From: Neurospora tetraspora
Lineage: Eukaryota; Ascomycota; Sordariomycetes; Sordariales; Sordariaceae
NCBI RefSeq assembly: GCF_033439725.1
Contig: NW_026944383.1
Coordinates: 7,440,001-7,504,000, forward strand
Direction of reading: 5' to 3'
DNA: 64,000 bases
Positions 23,562 through 34,857 of the stretch are shown here, piece by piece. Position 1 is the first letter of the stretch; each line of letters begins with the position of its first letter. The notes beneath the pieces were generated by a model. That model worked only from the letters and a program-made list of their open reading frames with translations. It was not told where the DNA came from and ran no database searches. The translations under genes and the position numbers were made by a program.

Positions 23562-24464
23562 CTAAATCCAGTAAGCGCCCAAGTGACCACCCACCAAAGC
23601 CGCAAACATCCAAATCATCAATCCCCACGACACCCTCACCGTCCCCGACGCCTTCCCATCCGCCGCAATCCTCTGAATCAACTGATCCCCCAACCCCTCA
23701 ATACTCCTCTCGAACTCCTCGTAGCTTCCCGCGTCCCACTTCGCCCCCTTCGCTCCCGGCACCGCCTCCGTCCCCGTAAACGCCAAATACAGCACATCCT
23801 CCTCATCAATCCCATTACTCCCTGACATCCTCTTCCCTCCACAAGCCGTTGCCAGCGCGAGACTCGCTTCCCCAACCATCGCCTTCTCCCCATCATCCCC
23901 ATTCGTATCGCCCCACACCCCATAAACCAACTTGCTGCCGCCATCGCCGCACACCACAGCCATCACGCTCAACGGCTCAACCCCGTGCGCCCCCGGATCG
24001 AAAACATTCCACTCCTTCGTTTCCATGTTATCAGCTTCATTCCCAAATACCACGTACGGATGAACATAGGTATTCAGATCCTCCACGCCGCCCGAAACGT
24101 TATACGACGCCACGGTCTCTTGGAAAGCCGTAGTCCCCTGGTAATCCGGGCTTGCACCGATGGAACATCTTCCGTCATCTCCCGCGCCGCCCTGAACGCC
24201 GTCGCAGTCCACGTCCATGTTGGCTAGCCGCCCTTTGCCGCGGCCGCGGATGTAGAGGATCTGGAAGTCGGATAGGTGGTCGGCGCAGTAGGAGAAGGTG
24301 TTGGGGCCGTCTTCGGTGCTGTAGAAGCCCGAGGCTAAAGGGTGCTTGCATGATTTCTGTTTGAGTAGTTTGGTGTAGAGGTTTTGTAGGTTGAGGGGGA
24401 CGTCGCGGGCGGAGGATAAGGATAAGGAGGCGAGAGCGAGGGCTAGGAAGATTGCAGGTAACAT
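23562..24464 (-). CDS. Chitosanase, glycoside hydrolase family 75, probably GPI-anchored
   Basis: A single exon of about 300 residues. The open frame extends 15 nt further upstream, but only to a TTG, so the ATG at 24464 is taken. A signal peptide (MLPAIFLALALASLSL) is followed by GH75 hallmarks: ANMDVDCDG, DGRC, HPYVVFGNE, PLSVMAVVCG, YGVWGDTNG and MVGEAS. The Asp of WGDTNG (about D186) and the Glu of VGEAS (about E199) are 13 residues apart. That is the spacing of the two essential acids (D175, E188) reported for the Fusarium enzyme. The last 23 or so residues are hydrophobic after a Lys/Ala/Ser/Gly stretch, suggesting a GPI or membrane anchor. GH75 enzymes cleave beta-1,4 links in chitosan, so roles in wall remodelling or nutrient release are likely. 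Confidence 0.9.
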   Translation of the reverse strand: MLPAIFLALALASLSLSSARDVPLNLQNLYTKLLKQKSCKHPLASGFYSTEDGPNTFSYCADHLSDFQILYIRGRGKGRLANMDVDCDGVQGGAGDDGRCSIGASPDYQGTTAFQETVASYNVSGGVEDLNTYVHPYVVFGNEADNMETKEWNVFDPGAHGVEPLSVMAVVCGDGGSKLVYGVWGDTNGDDGEKAMVGEASLALATACGGKRMSGSNGIDEEDVLYLAFTGTEAVPGAKGAKWDAGSYEEFERSIEGLGDQLIQRIAADGKASGTVRVSWGLMIWMFAALVGGHLGAYWI

Positions 24465-25382
24465 GGTAGTATCAGGCAATTAATGGTAATGAGTAAACGG
24501 AGATGATTGATGATGTATAGGGACGGAACTGTCGTCAATGCGCAGTCTAAGTTATGGGAATCCGGGGCGGTGGGTCAACTTATGGAGGCCGAACCGAACC
24601 GTCGAGGTTCTCACGAATCCGGGGATGATCCAAGGGTTCACATGCAATGTCGATCGTACACAGAAAGGGGTGGCACTTGTCCCTTGGCTTGGCAATTGGA
24701 GCCGGTGAGATCTCAGAGCCCAGAACTTCTGAGATTTGGACGTTCAAACGATGATGATAGAACAGAGGTGAAGTGACAAGGAGAAATGTGTTGGCAGGAT
24801 TGTGAGGAGTCGCGTTGCGCCACAATTACTGAGCCGAGTGAGCTACCATTGTCAATTATATCAACCTGCATCGGGCTGGCTAAGCCGTAATGCAACTCGT
24901 TGCTGACGATGGTTGTTGGGGCAAGCTGAACGTTGGGTGCGACCCGACGGCGATGAGGTTTGGATTGGTGTTGTTTGTGTCCAGAAACTGCATTATCAGG
25001 AGTACGACCCTCACTAACAGATAGAGGGGCGCTTATCGACCTAGTTCAGCTAGTGGCTCTGTCTAGCACGATACCGAATCAAAACTTCTTTGGCCCCACT
25101 CCGCTTTCTCGTCTCGTCTCCTCGTCCCGCGCCCCAACTCCACGCGCCGACAATCTTTCAACGAGGGAAGAAAATGAGGATGAAAAGCGTTTGAGCAGTC
25201 AAATTATGTTCTTCGATCACGGAAGATGATATAATTATCTAACATACGACCATCACCTTCATGGGGCACGATGAGTTCATTACCATTAAATACCTTTCGG
25301 AAATAAATGCATTCCAAAATCCGATGATTTCAGACAGCTTCTCCGAGATTTCCACATCGTCAACACAGACGAAAGCAACCAC
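24465..25382. promoter_or_regulatory. GH75 promoter / secreted-orphan 3' side
   Basis: About 920 bp between two minus-strand genes, of normal composition. Scattered short open frames have no recognisable product. It holds the chitosanase promoter and the 3' UTR of the next gene; no specific site was identified. Confidence 0.4.
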
Positions 25383-26959
25383 TCAATGTGCAACTAAATC
25401 CCTACTAAACATATCTGGAGTGAAGCTGTCTTCCGCCGCCGACGAAGCCAACCCAAACCATGTCACAATCTCCGTAACAATAGCCGTCACAGTGACAGTC
25501 GGCAACCTCTCGGCCTCCTCATCACTCGCCTCCGGCGGGGCATCAAGCAAAGATCCCAACGAGGTGAAAGGAGTAATGGCAGCCTCGACCAAGTCCTCTG
25601 CCACCGATATCGATGTGGATGCCAGATCAGGAATATCCGGAATCTCAGAGAACGAAGTCTCAGTCACGTTCGAGAAGCTCGTCTCTGTCGGCATCACCTG
25701 CCTCGGCGGTTCCTTTGTGATCCTCTTGGTATGCGACTCGAACACCTCGGTGATTGTTGGGAGCGGAGGGGAGTGGTAGTTCCCGATTGTGTGCAAGCTT
25801 GGCAATCCTGGGTCTGACAGGATCAGATCGTACTCGTCGAGTGCATGAAGGATCTCGCAAAGTTCACCACCACCGACATCAGCAGCGTGCAGCACGGCGT
25901 TGTGGGCATTGTTGAGCCAGTTTAGGCCGTGTTGAAGCGGCTCGCTAATACCAGGAAACAGATCCGCAAGGTTGTTTCCAACACGGTTGATGAGACGGGG
26001 GACGAAGTTGAAGAGAGCATTTCCGGTCTGGTCGAGGCCGGTTCCCGAGGGAGAAGGCGAGTCGGGCTTGAACCAGGAGTGGAACTTCTCTTCGCAGCTT
26101 TTCTCGCTACTGTTGGCGCCGGGATATTGGCAGGTCCAAGAGTGTATGTCCCATTCTGTGATGTTCTGGATGTCGACGAACGTGCAGGGCGAGTCACCGA
26201 AGGCTACTTGGGGGTCGTGGAGGAAGAGGTCGATGGCAGCTGCTACCTGGACTGCGACTGTGAAGTTGGTCTCGGGAAGGTCTCTTCTTCTGACTCTTCT
26301 GCCTCTGTGGTCAGCTTCGGCTGGCGGTGGTGCGTCTGGCAATCCTGCGAGTTGGGTCAAGAAATCGGAAATGGTGACGGAAGTTGTCGTGTTACAACCT
26401 GCTCCATAGTAGTGCATGCCAGTTTCGTCGAAGATGATGGACTCCCCATTGGAGAGATACGCAGCAAGACGGCCGGCCGCTAAGGCCTCTGGTGACAAAT
26501 CAAGGAGACAACGGAAGCCGTCTACCAGCGTACCAACGTAATATGGGGATGTAGCGTTGTTACTCGTGTAGAAGTAGATCGAGTCTACATCGGTGGCATT
26601 CGGTTCGAAGGCGATCAGTTCAAGGGAAGCCGATGGTGTAGGCAAAACGCAACATGAAGTTGGCGAACTAGCCGGCTGTATCGTCACTCCTGTCAAGACG
26701 GCGTCGGGAAGTACGATACTTGTCGTGAGTGGGCATGGCGCTTCTTCGTAGACCTGTGTTCGCGGCCTAGTAAGTAACGTACTTTTGATCCGGTGCGCCT
26801 TTGGGATCTTACCGTAGTTGTCTCTAGAACACCACAAGCAGTAAACAATGATTCCGTTATCCAGCTCGTGGCCAGACAGCATGTGCCATTGTCACTTTGA
26901 GCCCAGGTAAAGATGAAGTTCAGCAGGAAAAGGGGCAGGAAAATGGTCAGGACCTGCAT
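25383..26959 (-). CDS. Secreted orphan protein, about 505 residues
   Basis: Two exons (26959-26813, 26753-25383; 59-nt intron with GTAAGA donor and ACACAG acceptor) join in phase to exactly 506 codons. The strongly hydrophobic N-terminus (MQVLTIFLPLFLLNFIFTWA) is a clear signal peptide. The mature protein has several N-glycosylation sequons and paired cysteines (TCCLA, SCCVL, FRCLL, GAGCNTT, SPCTF, WTCQY, KSCEE, GELCEI). A basic RGRRVRRRD stretch in the middle could be a KEX2-type cleavage site. The C-terminal 120 residues are Thr/Ser/Glu/Pro-rich. No domain was recognised. It is probably a cell-wall or extracellular protein of unknown role and lies in a run of minus-strand secretome genes with the chitosanase and CFEM genes. 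Confidence 0.7.
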
Positions 26960-27527
26960 CGTCTCAGCAACATCCAGGATGGTGAAACAACTCAAGATGC
27001 GCAGGTTTATCGCAATTGTTTGCAGTAGGCGCAAGTATGAACCACGAAGTCTTCACGATTTTGCGAATGGAGGTGCTGTTTTGACGATTATGTCATGCTC
27101 CATCGCGGTTACCAAGTTGGTGCTACAATGCCCAGCGCATCCAGTGTACTTGCCTTGAAATTCTTCACGACCGCGTTAACTGGGAAGATTCGATCTCGAT
27201 GACCTCCATTTCAGTAACCTTTGTCGTTTCATGGTGCTGAAATTGAGCGGTTATCATTTCCGGTCACAACGGAAGAACAATATGGAGCCTTGGGAATGCT
27301 GCACTGTTGTGAAATCGTCGGAGGCTTAGAGCACCGGCTTCATGAGCGGGCATAAGATATGCAACCAAGGCCCTCAAGACCGGCATCATGCCCTTGCAGA
27401 AATTAGAATTGCATCATCGGAAGAAAAATATATCCCTTCATCAGGATACGTGTATCTTCTCCCTCAAAATACGGCTCGATGAATCCAGAATGTCAGGGAG
27501 ATTGGTACACATCAAATCGGGAATAGA
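26960..27527. other. Intergenic, divergent upstream region
   Basis: About 570 bp between the secreted orphan (-) and the HxDWE relic (+). It may hold upstream exons or promoter of the relic. No open frame long enough to call a start was found. Confidence 0.35.
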
Positions 27528-28187
27528 AACCTTCTTTCCTGGTATACTTTTCCTTTAAGGAGTGTGACAGCAAGGAAGTCCAAGTGGCGTATAACCTCTT
27601 TTATGAGAAGGATGGGTTCTCCCCGGAGGGGATTTTTGGACATGCGTAGCAAGTTGATCAATCACCAGCGTGCTATCGCGATGGTAGGTTGCTGACGATG
27701 GACATAGCGACTGGGAATATGTCATCGTGGTATGGAGCAAGACAACATATGGGGAGAATGGATATTCATCGTGGAGCCCGACCCGTCTGCTACTGTCAGC
27801 GCATGGCAAAGCTGGCTTCTCACAACTGAAGGGACTTTAATATGAATGAAAAGACCGACAGGCCCAAAGTTTACGCATCGTGGGCCAAGCATGCCCATTA
27901 TGCTGAACCAATGACGAACAAGACAACACTGTTACGTGGGATGACTGAGGATGCATATCGCGGAGAGGATTGGTGGTATTGCCCAAGAGAAGGTAAGAGA
28001 ACATGGGAGTATGGAGTTAGTGAACGGGTAGTAAGTGCTAACCGTCCCCTTTACAGAAGACCTCATCAGAGCCGATCGCAACACAGATATCGGGAAGTTG
28101 ATCGAAAGCTTCGATTGGGGAAAGGCGGTAGGGAATCCAGTGAGGGTGCATGATCGACTCTGCACGGCTGTGACCGCGGAGCAATAG
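27528..28187 (+). pseudogene. Relic of a secreted HxDWE-motif protein (NPP1/Vps62-like)
   Basis: Coding-like stretches read FYEKDGF, a GHADWE-type motif at a plausible splice join, SAHGKAG, KVYASWAKHAHY, EDWWYC and, after a well-formed intron, FDWGKA and a stop at 28185-28187. The combination of a GHxDWE box, a following hydrophobic VIVVW strand and a late KVY...H box resembles NPP1/necrosis-inducing-like and Vps62-like secreted proteins; the family call is tentative. The reading is broken, by about one visible break in the part that can be read, and the 5' end could not be found. Base composition is normal, so it was not lost by RIP and looks fairly recent. It could still be a gene whose exon structure was misread. 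Confidence 0.45.
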
Positions 28188-29262
28188 GCATACGATATGT
28201 TTGGAGAACCTGTTTCGGTATGAGTGTAGACGAGAGACAATTGGACTTGGGGAACCGTTCCTTGGAGTGTTGTCAACTGAAATGTGAAGTTGACGATGTG
28301 AAGTTGATGGAGCGTTCCACTTCAATTCTTGGCATGTGCACAGGGCAGGACCAGCCCGCTGACGGCTGTATGACAGCTGCCGGAAGACCCACAGCTTCTG
28401 CCGAAGCGGTTGTGCGTGCCCGAAAATCAGATTGCTTCAAAAATTTCCAATGCATCTGCGACTGCGTTTTGTTTCTTCCAAAACAAATGTGATGGCGGCA
28501 ACACCATGAGAAGCGACGGGAGCTTTCATCGCATCCATGATTGAGCCAATCTCCATGACGGAGTACTGAACTGATATATGCGGCGACGCAAATCCGCATG
28601 TGTAATTGCACTTTATCACGCGGAAAAGACGGTAGGTGATCATTTCCTTTCCTCCGGGCTGCTTTCTCAAAGCAAATCGCAACAACCATTCTCCAACTGC
28701 TCTGGCCATCTGGCTGCTCTCATGGGGCTCCTTCGGGAGACCTTCTCTTCTGTGGCACGTCTTGTGTTGCAACTCGGAAGGGGTTGGAGATGGGGGGAAC
28801 AGGGCGAGGGACTTGTCCTTTTGCTCTGTTCCTTGAAATGTTGCAAGAGTAATCTTTTACCATATGAACCATCATAGTCCGCGTCGTTGGCCGTCTCTTC
28901 TCTTCTTCGGAGGGGAGGAAATGGGTGTTCACAACTTCGAGGCTCCAAGATGTCCAACATTTTGATATCCTGCCTTTGAACGTTGTTGTGAAATGCATAA
29001 ATCTTGATGTTATTTATGTGAGGTGATCTGTACATCTCTTGTGCACGCTTGTGAACGGCAGTTGCGGTTTGCTAAGCTCACCGTCTCACCGTGAACTCCA
29101 CCCCACTTGCCGTTCACGGTGATGGGTGTCAACTACGTCATAGCTCAAGATCAGGAAATCGTTCCTGAACACACATCGTGAAGGTGTTTGTTCACTTGAG
29201 CAGCGACGGTTATTAGACCGACATAATGGAGGAAGTATCTCTGGGAACATAAGCTTTTGTCA
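28188..29262. promoter_or_regulatory. Intergenic / malic enzyme promoter
   Basis: About 1.07 kb. Overlapping short open frames on both strands (28273-28877) resemble nothing known. A 10-bp inverted repeat CACCGTGAAC/GTTCACGGTG with a 15-nt spacer lies at 29087-29121, 142-176 bp upstream of the malic enzyme start. Confidence 0.4.
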
Positions 29263-31450
29263 ATGTTCAACGCACAATCTTTGATTTCACGCATCCCAAA
29301 GCGTGCTTTGGTCACCCGTTTTCCCATCCATTCAAGCTATGCTCGTGGCTGCACTGCAGTGTCACAACGCCAAGCTCATCAAGCTCGCAATATGTCTCAC
29401 TCCAAGAACTCCGAAGATGAACAACACCAAAAGGAGTCCAAATTCTCCCATCTCCCCCTAAGTACCAGCGGCCCGTTAGAATGCGCTCTCAAAGGCACCG
29501 TGCTGCTCAACCACCCTTACTTCAACAAGGGTTCCGCCTTCACCAAAGAAGAGCGTCGCGACTTTGCTCTTCATGGCTTGCTACCGCAACGCATCCAGAC
29601 CCTGGAACAGCAGGTCCAAAGGGCATATCAGCAGTATTGCAGTCAACCCAATGATTTGGCCAAGAATACGTTTATGACGTCGATGAAGGAGCAGAACGAG
29701 GTGTTGTTTTACAGGGTAAGATGCTTTTTTGTGTTGTAACAAGTGATATTATGGGGTTTGCGGTTCTGACTTGTGTGGTTGTTCAGCTTTTGCATGATCA
29801 TCTTGAGGAGATGTTTAGTGTAGTGTACACACCGACAGAGGGAGAAGCCATTCAGAACTATTCAAGACTTTTCAGAAGACCTGAGGGTGTGTTTCTGAAC
29901 ATCAATGATATGGACTCCGTAAAGCGTGATTTGGCGCAATGGGGAAAGCCTGAGGATATCGACTACATCGTGGTCACCGGTAAGAAGGGATTATCTGACG
30001 AAAACAGCCCCTAAGGTTCAGAAGATGGCTAACACGATGCAGACGGCGAGGAGATCCTGGGCATCGGTGACCAAGGATGTGGCGGCATCCTCATCTCCAT
30101 CGCCAAGTTGGTACTGATGACCATTTGCGGTGGCATCCACCCAAACCGTGTGCTGCCGGTGGTCTTGGACTGCGGCACCGACAATGAGGAGCTCTTGAAG
30201 GACGATCTTTACCTTGGCCTCCGGCAAAAGCGTGTTCGAGGTGAAAAGTATGACGAGTTTGTCGAGACCTTTGTTAAGGCTGCGCGTGAACTCTATCCCA
30301 GAGCGTACATCCACTTTGAAGACTTTGGCCTAGATAATGGTACGTTGGATAAGTCCGGCTCACCCGCATGGTTACTGACATAACGACTAGCACGTCGACT
30401 TCTGGAGAGATATCGACCCAAGATTCCTTGCTTTAACGATGATGTGCAAGGAACAGGGTGCGTGACTCTGGCCGCCATCATGGCAGGTTTACACATTTCG
30501 AAGCAGAAGTTGAGCGACATCCGGATGGTAGTCTTCGGTGCTGGCACGGCAGGTGTTGGTATCGCGGACCATGTTCGCGATGCTATTGCCGCAGATGCGG
30601 ACATCAGCCCTGAGGAGGCTGGCAAGCAGATATGGTATGTCCATACACTCCGCACCTACAGCAGGTCTCTTCACGCAACAAAACACTGACACTACGCAGG
30701 CTCATTGACAAACCTGGACTACTCACAACCAAGTCAGACTCACTGTCGGATGTTCAGAAGAAGTATGCCAAGTCGCACGACGACTGGGCCAACAAGAAGA
30801 CCGATCTCCTAGGTGTGATCAAGGAGGTCAAGCCGCACGTTCTAATCGGCACATCCACAAAACCAAAGTCATTCACGGAGGAGGTCGTTCGTGAGATGGC
30901 AAAGCACGTCGAGCGCCCCATCATCCTGCCCTTGTCGAATCCAACTAAGCTTCACGAGGCCGTGCCCGAAGACCTCCTGAACTGGACAGACGGCAAGGCT
31001 CTCGTTGCCACAGGTAGTCCGTTCGACCCGGTCAAGGGCCCCTGGGGTAAGGATGGCAAGGAGATCGAGATCGAGGTGGCAGAGTGCAACAACAGTGTTG
31101 TGTTCCCGGGTATCGGCCTCGGCTCCGTGCTGGCGCGGGCCAACCGTGTGACAGACAAGATGTTGATGGCGGCATCGAAGGGCGTGGCTGAGATGGGCCC
31201 GGCGTTGAAGGATGATACGGCGCCGCTGCTTCCTGGTGTCGATGTCGTGCGCGATGTGAGCGTGCGCGTTGCTCGAAGAGTCATCTTGGCGGCCATGGAG
31301 GAGGGTGTGGTTGAGGAGAAGGATGTGCCGACCAAGGAGGAGGACCTTGATGAATGGATCAGAGAGCAGATGTGGGATCCGGTGTACAGGCCGCTGAAGT
31401 ATGTTGAGGGCGACTTGCGCGTGCTGGGCAACCCGAATGATGTCGAGTGA
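29263..31450 (+). CDS. NAD-dependent malic enzyme, mitochondrial
   Basis: Five exons (29263-29715, 29787-29979, 30043-30339, 30391-30634, 30700-31450) give exactly 646 codons, 645 residues. The ATG at 29263 starts an Arg/Ser/His-rich segment without acidic residues (about 1-43), a likely mitochondrial presequence. Malic enzyme signatures follow in order: LNHPYFNKG, VVYTPTEGEAIQNYS, IGDQGCGG, IHPNRVLPVVLDCGTDNE, HFEDFG, FNDDVQGTG, the Rossmann loop FGAGTAGVG (about residue 363), LSNPTKLHEA and FPGIGLG. The enzyme decarboxylates malate to pyruvate with metal ion and NAD, feeding anaplerotic and amino-acid carbon metabolism. The length and motifs match family norms. The NAD rather than NADP preference is inferred from similarity and the presequence. 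Confidence 0.93.
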
Positions 31451-32017
31451 GGATTGACATCGTAGTGTTCGTGGTACCTCTACGGCTGTTGGGAGTGTCT
31501 TGGCGTGGTTATCGCCGGACGTCATGGCGGGCAGTTGACATTGATTGGTGCGTGACTTGGCGATTTCAGACCTGGCTGGCGCACAGTTTTGCTGTATGAT
31601 ACCATCATGTAGAGCTTGTTATGTCCTTTTCATGAGCTTATTGACTGCCGAATTCTTTCCGCTTGCCGTCCTGATCGTTGTAGCTGTCAATGCGACCGTT
31701 TGTGAGCTGCTGAAGTGGTTTTCCCGGCTGGCGATTGAACAGCGCAAAGGGAATTGTCAAGTTCAAACTGGTCTGGGCTGCACGAAAAAAGCGGTGCTCC
31801 ACTATTTTGTGCCAAGACTTGAGGTTGTTCGTCTGGCTTGACAGGCTTGGCCACGGCACGTGACCGTCACAAAGGACGGTAGGGTTTGCGGTCCACACCA
31901 ACCCAAGGCCCAAAAAAAATATCGCGGCTGTCGTTCAATTTTGGCCTTGCTGAATTTCCCCTCCGAAATTTCGACTCCCCCATCACCAGTCGCCATTTCA
32001 GCAACCAGACCGACGCA
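31451..32017. promoter_or_regulatory. Intergenic / uL14 promoter
   Basis: 567 bp holding the malic enzyme 3' UTR and the ribosomal protein promoter. C/T-rich tracts precede the uL14 start (about 31960-32010), as is common for fungal ribosomal protein genes. No other feature was seen. Confidence 0.4.
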
Positions 32018-33073
32018 ATGGCCAAGCAATCGTGAGTAACCACGTCAGCGATCAAATCCGACCTGTTTTCTGGCTGTTTTGCTGCCCGTCAAGCCGAGGT
32101 TCTGCCCGACAAACTGAGGTGGTCGCAAGAGGAGGGAATCAGAGCGACGAAATTGTGCGAAAGAGGAGGATGCTGCCCGATTGACCCGGGAGTCATTTGG
32201 ACAAATTTTGGAGGTTTTGGACACCATGGACAGCAGATAGGGACCGCCAGCAAGCAGCCAGAAGACAGCGACGAAATTCGGAACCGGCAGCGAGATCAGT
32301 GAGCTAACAGCATGTCTACAGTCGTGGTGCCCCCGGTGGCAAGCTCAAGATGACCCTGGGTCTCCCAGTGTACGTTACGATTCCCATTCCCGTCCCGTCC
32401 AGCACGAAACGCGAATCACCATTTCCCAAGCGAGCTCGAGCGCGATGAACATCACGAATCGGCACACCGTACACCCACAAATCACGAAACGCACGAACAA
32501 CACGACCAAGACAGGAATGAATGGCTAACATGGCGACTCTTACAGCGGTGCCATCATGAACTGCGCGGACAACTCCGGTGCCCGTAACCTTTACATCATC
32601 TCCGTCAAGGGTATCGGTGCTCGTCTCAACCGCCTCCCCGCTGGTGGTGTCGGCGACATGGTCATGGCCACCGTCAAGAAGGGCAAGCCTGAGCTCCGCA
32701 AGAAGGTCCACCCCGCCGTCATCGTCCGCCAGTCCAAGCCCTGGAAGCGCTTCGACGGTGTCTTCCTCTACTTCGAGGACAACGCCGGTGTCGTAAGTGC
32801 CCACCGATACCACTTTTCCACAACAGCCTGGGCTTTTGGGTTCTGTATTGGGAGGACCAGGGAGGACAATTGCTGGGGAGAATGGCACGGATGCAGAACC
32901 ACAATGCCAGGCCGTTGGGAGCACATTTACAATCGGACAATGCTGACCACTGCTTTTTCTAGATCGTCAACCCCAAGGGTGAGATGAAGGGTTCCGCCAT
33001 TACCGGCCCCGTCGGTAAGGAGGCTGCTGAGCTTTGGCCCCGTATTGCCTCCAACTCCGGTGTCGTCATGTAA
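32018..33073 (+). CDS. rpl23: 60S ribosomal protein L23 (uL14)
   Basis: Four exons (32018-32031, 32322-32369, 32546-32792, 32963-33073) give 139 residues, the normal length for eukaryotic uL14. The first exon encodes only MAKQ plus part of a codon. Early, comparatively long introns (290 and 176 nt) are typical of fungal ribosomal protein genes. The sequence contains the uL14 core: [39 protein letters not shown] and FEDNAGV. The protein sits on the 60S subunit interface, close to the factor-binding site. All splice sites are GT-AG. High constitutive expression is expected. Confidence 0.97.
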
Positions 33074-33639
33074 ATGGGGTTGTCCAGGAACAAATGGAAT
33101 GGATCTTTTATGGGCTGCGCGGGTCTTTTTTTCGAGGAACGAACAATGTCATCCGGAATCTCGTCTTCCCCATAGATGAAAGGAAGATGTAGAGGATGAA
33201 GGCCTTAACCGGCCCGGCTGGATTGGCAGGCATTTGCATTTCGGTTGCGGCGTGCTCGGGAGTCATACCATATGCATGATATACAGGTCAATTCACACCC
33301 AGTTCTTCGAACCCCTTGACCGCGCGCGGCTCGGGATCATCATCACAAGGGTGCCTCTGCAAGCCGATGTCTATGTTTTCCTTTCATGCATAACAAGCAA
33401 GGGCGGGAATCCACGGTACCGGATGCAGGGCAATGACCCGCGATGGACTGTGTCGGATGGCCATGTACGTTCTTCACTCCAGATATCCTGAGAAGTCGAT
33501 GGGGGCTTCTCCCCGAGCAAATAACACGAAGGTTGCCATTCCCAAGCCATTACCATTACTACTACATTGTGTCTATGTTGATGACTTGGATATATACAAT
33601 CTAAATGCTACTGACCCTACTCTCATAGGACTCCATGCT
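33074..33639. other. Intergenic, convergent 3' sides of uL14 and alpha/beta hydrolase
   Basis: 566 bp between two convergent genes, presumably 3' UTRs and terminators. No repeat or gene was recognised. A long plus-strand open frame starting at 33433 is the antisense of the hydrolase. Confidence 0.4.
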
Positions 33640-34857
33640 CTACCTAATGATGGTGGCATTCAGCTCGAGCCACTCCAGGGTGCGGCCGCCATAGTTCACC
33701 CAGCTCGACAGCAGGCGGTTGAACATCTCCGGCTCCTGAATCTGAGGAGCGTGTCCAAGATACGGGAACGACACAAGGGTAGCGTCAGGAATCGCCGCCT
33801 GCGCCTGGCGTCCCAACACAGCATAGTTACCGAGCTTCGCCTGTACATCGGGGGGCGACCACACCTTGCCAATAGCAGTGTTATCCTTCTCGCCAATCAC
33901 CAACAACGTCTTGGGCTTGATCTTCTTGTAGTCGTGAATGGTCGGCTGCCCCAGCACCATCTCAACCACATGAGCCTGATCCGCCCAGAACTTCTCCTTC
34001 TGGTCGCCCTCATACACCTTGGTCAGCATCACCACCCACTTGTCAAAGTCCTCCGTCCACTCGGCGCCCGGGTAGTACGTCGCCTGCTCGTATCCCCTCA
34101 GCGAAGCATACGTCGTCGCCTCCTCATCCCCCGTCAACAGATCAAACGAGCGATCAGGCACGCCCAGCTGCTTCCAGTCCTCCAAGCCGATCGGACTGAC
34201 CAGCATCAACGACTTGGTAAACTCCGGGTACGTCAGCGCATAGCGCGACGCGAGCATGCCGCCGAGGGAGTGCCCGACGACGATAGGCGGCTTGGTGACA
34301 CCCAGCGCCTTGAGCAGGTTGCGCGTGTTGGTCGCCAAGGACGTCAGGTTAAAGCTGTACTGCGTCGGCTTGGTCGACTTGCAGAAGCCCAGCTGCTCGG
34401 GCAGGATGACGCGGTACCCGGCCTTTTGCAAAGGCGTCGCGGCCGCGTACCAGGTGGGACCGCAAAAGTTCTTGCCGTGCAGGAGGAGGACGGTCTGTGG
34501 TTCTTTGCTGCCGCCGCCGCTACGAGGGTTGTAGTTGGGCGGGAGGAGGTCCATGAAGGCCATCTCGAGAACCTCCTGCTGCGAGCCCCCCTTGACGGCG
34601 GTCGAGGTCAGGTTGTAGAGCCATAGCGTCGAGGGGTAGGTGTAGTTGAAGCCGTTGACGTTTTGCGGACGCTTGGCTGGGTAGATGTCTTTGCTTCTGC
34701 TGAGGGCGAGGGTGGCGGCCGCCGAGTCATCGGCGGCAGAGGCATCAGCAGCGGGGGCAGCGAGGGCTGAGGTGTCCTCGACGATGGCCGTCGACGCGGG
34801 GGCGGCTGAGATGAGCGGCAGAGCAACGCCGGCAAAAAGAAAGGTAAGGAGTTTCAT
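33640..34857 (-). CDS. Secreted alpha/beta hydrolase
   Basis: A single exon of 405 residues. The signal peptide (MKLLTFLFAGVALPLISAAP) is followed by an Ala/Ser/Asp-rich stretch to about residue 52. The alpha/beta-hydrolase fold then shows an oxyanion-hole segment LLLHGKNFCG (about 125-133), nucleophile elbow GHSLGG (Ser197), an acid in VIGEKD (Asp325) and the catalytic His in YLGHAPQ (His369). The triad is complete. Several NxT/S sequons (NYT, NLT, NAT) fit an extracellular glycoprotein. The substrate cannot be told: lipase/esterase and epoxide-hydrolase or haloperoxidase-like members share this layout. A TATA-like box lies about 130 bp upstream. The long antisense open frame over it reflects codon bias. 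Confidence 0.88.
   Translation of the reverse strand: MKLLTFLFAGVALPLISAAPASTAIVEDTSALAAPAADASAADDSAAATLALSRSKDIYPAKRPQNVNGFNYTYPSTLWLYNLTSTAVKGGSQQEVLEMAFMDLLPPNYNPRSGGGSKEPQTVLLLHGKNFCGPTWYAAATPLQKAGYRVILPEQLGFCKSTKPTQYSFNLTSLATNTRNLLKALGVTKPPIVVGHSLGGMLASRYALTYPEFTKSLMLVSPIGLEDWKQLGVPDRSFDLLTGDEEATTYASLRGYEQATYYPGAEWTEDFDKWVVMLTKVYEGDQKEKFWADQAHVVEMVLGQPTIHDYKKIKPKTLLVIGEKDNTAIGKVWSPPDVQAKLGNYAVLGRQAQAAIPDATLVSFPYLGHAPQIQEPEMFNRLLSSWVNYGGRTLEWLELNATIIR

Noticed and set aside
33433-34626. 397-codon open frame on the plus strand
   Set aside because: It is fully antisense to the well-supported alpha/beta hydrolase, and its translation is Arg/His/Leu-rich without any motif. It arises from the codon bias of the real gene.
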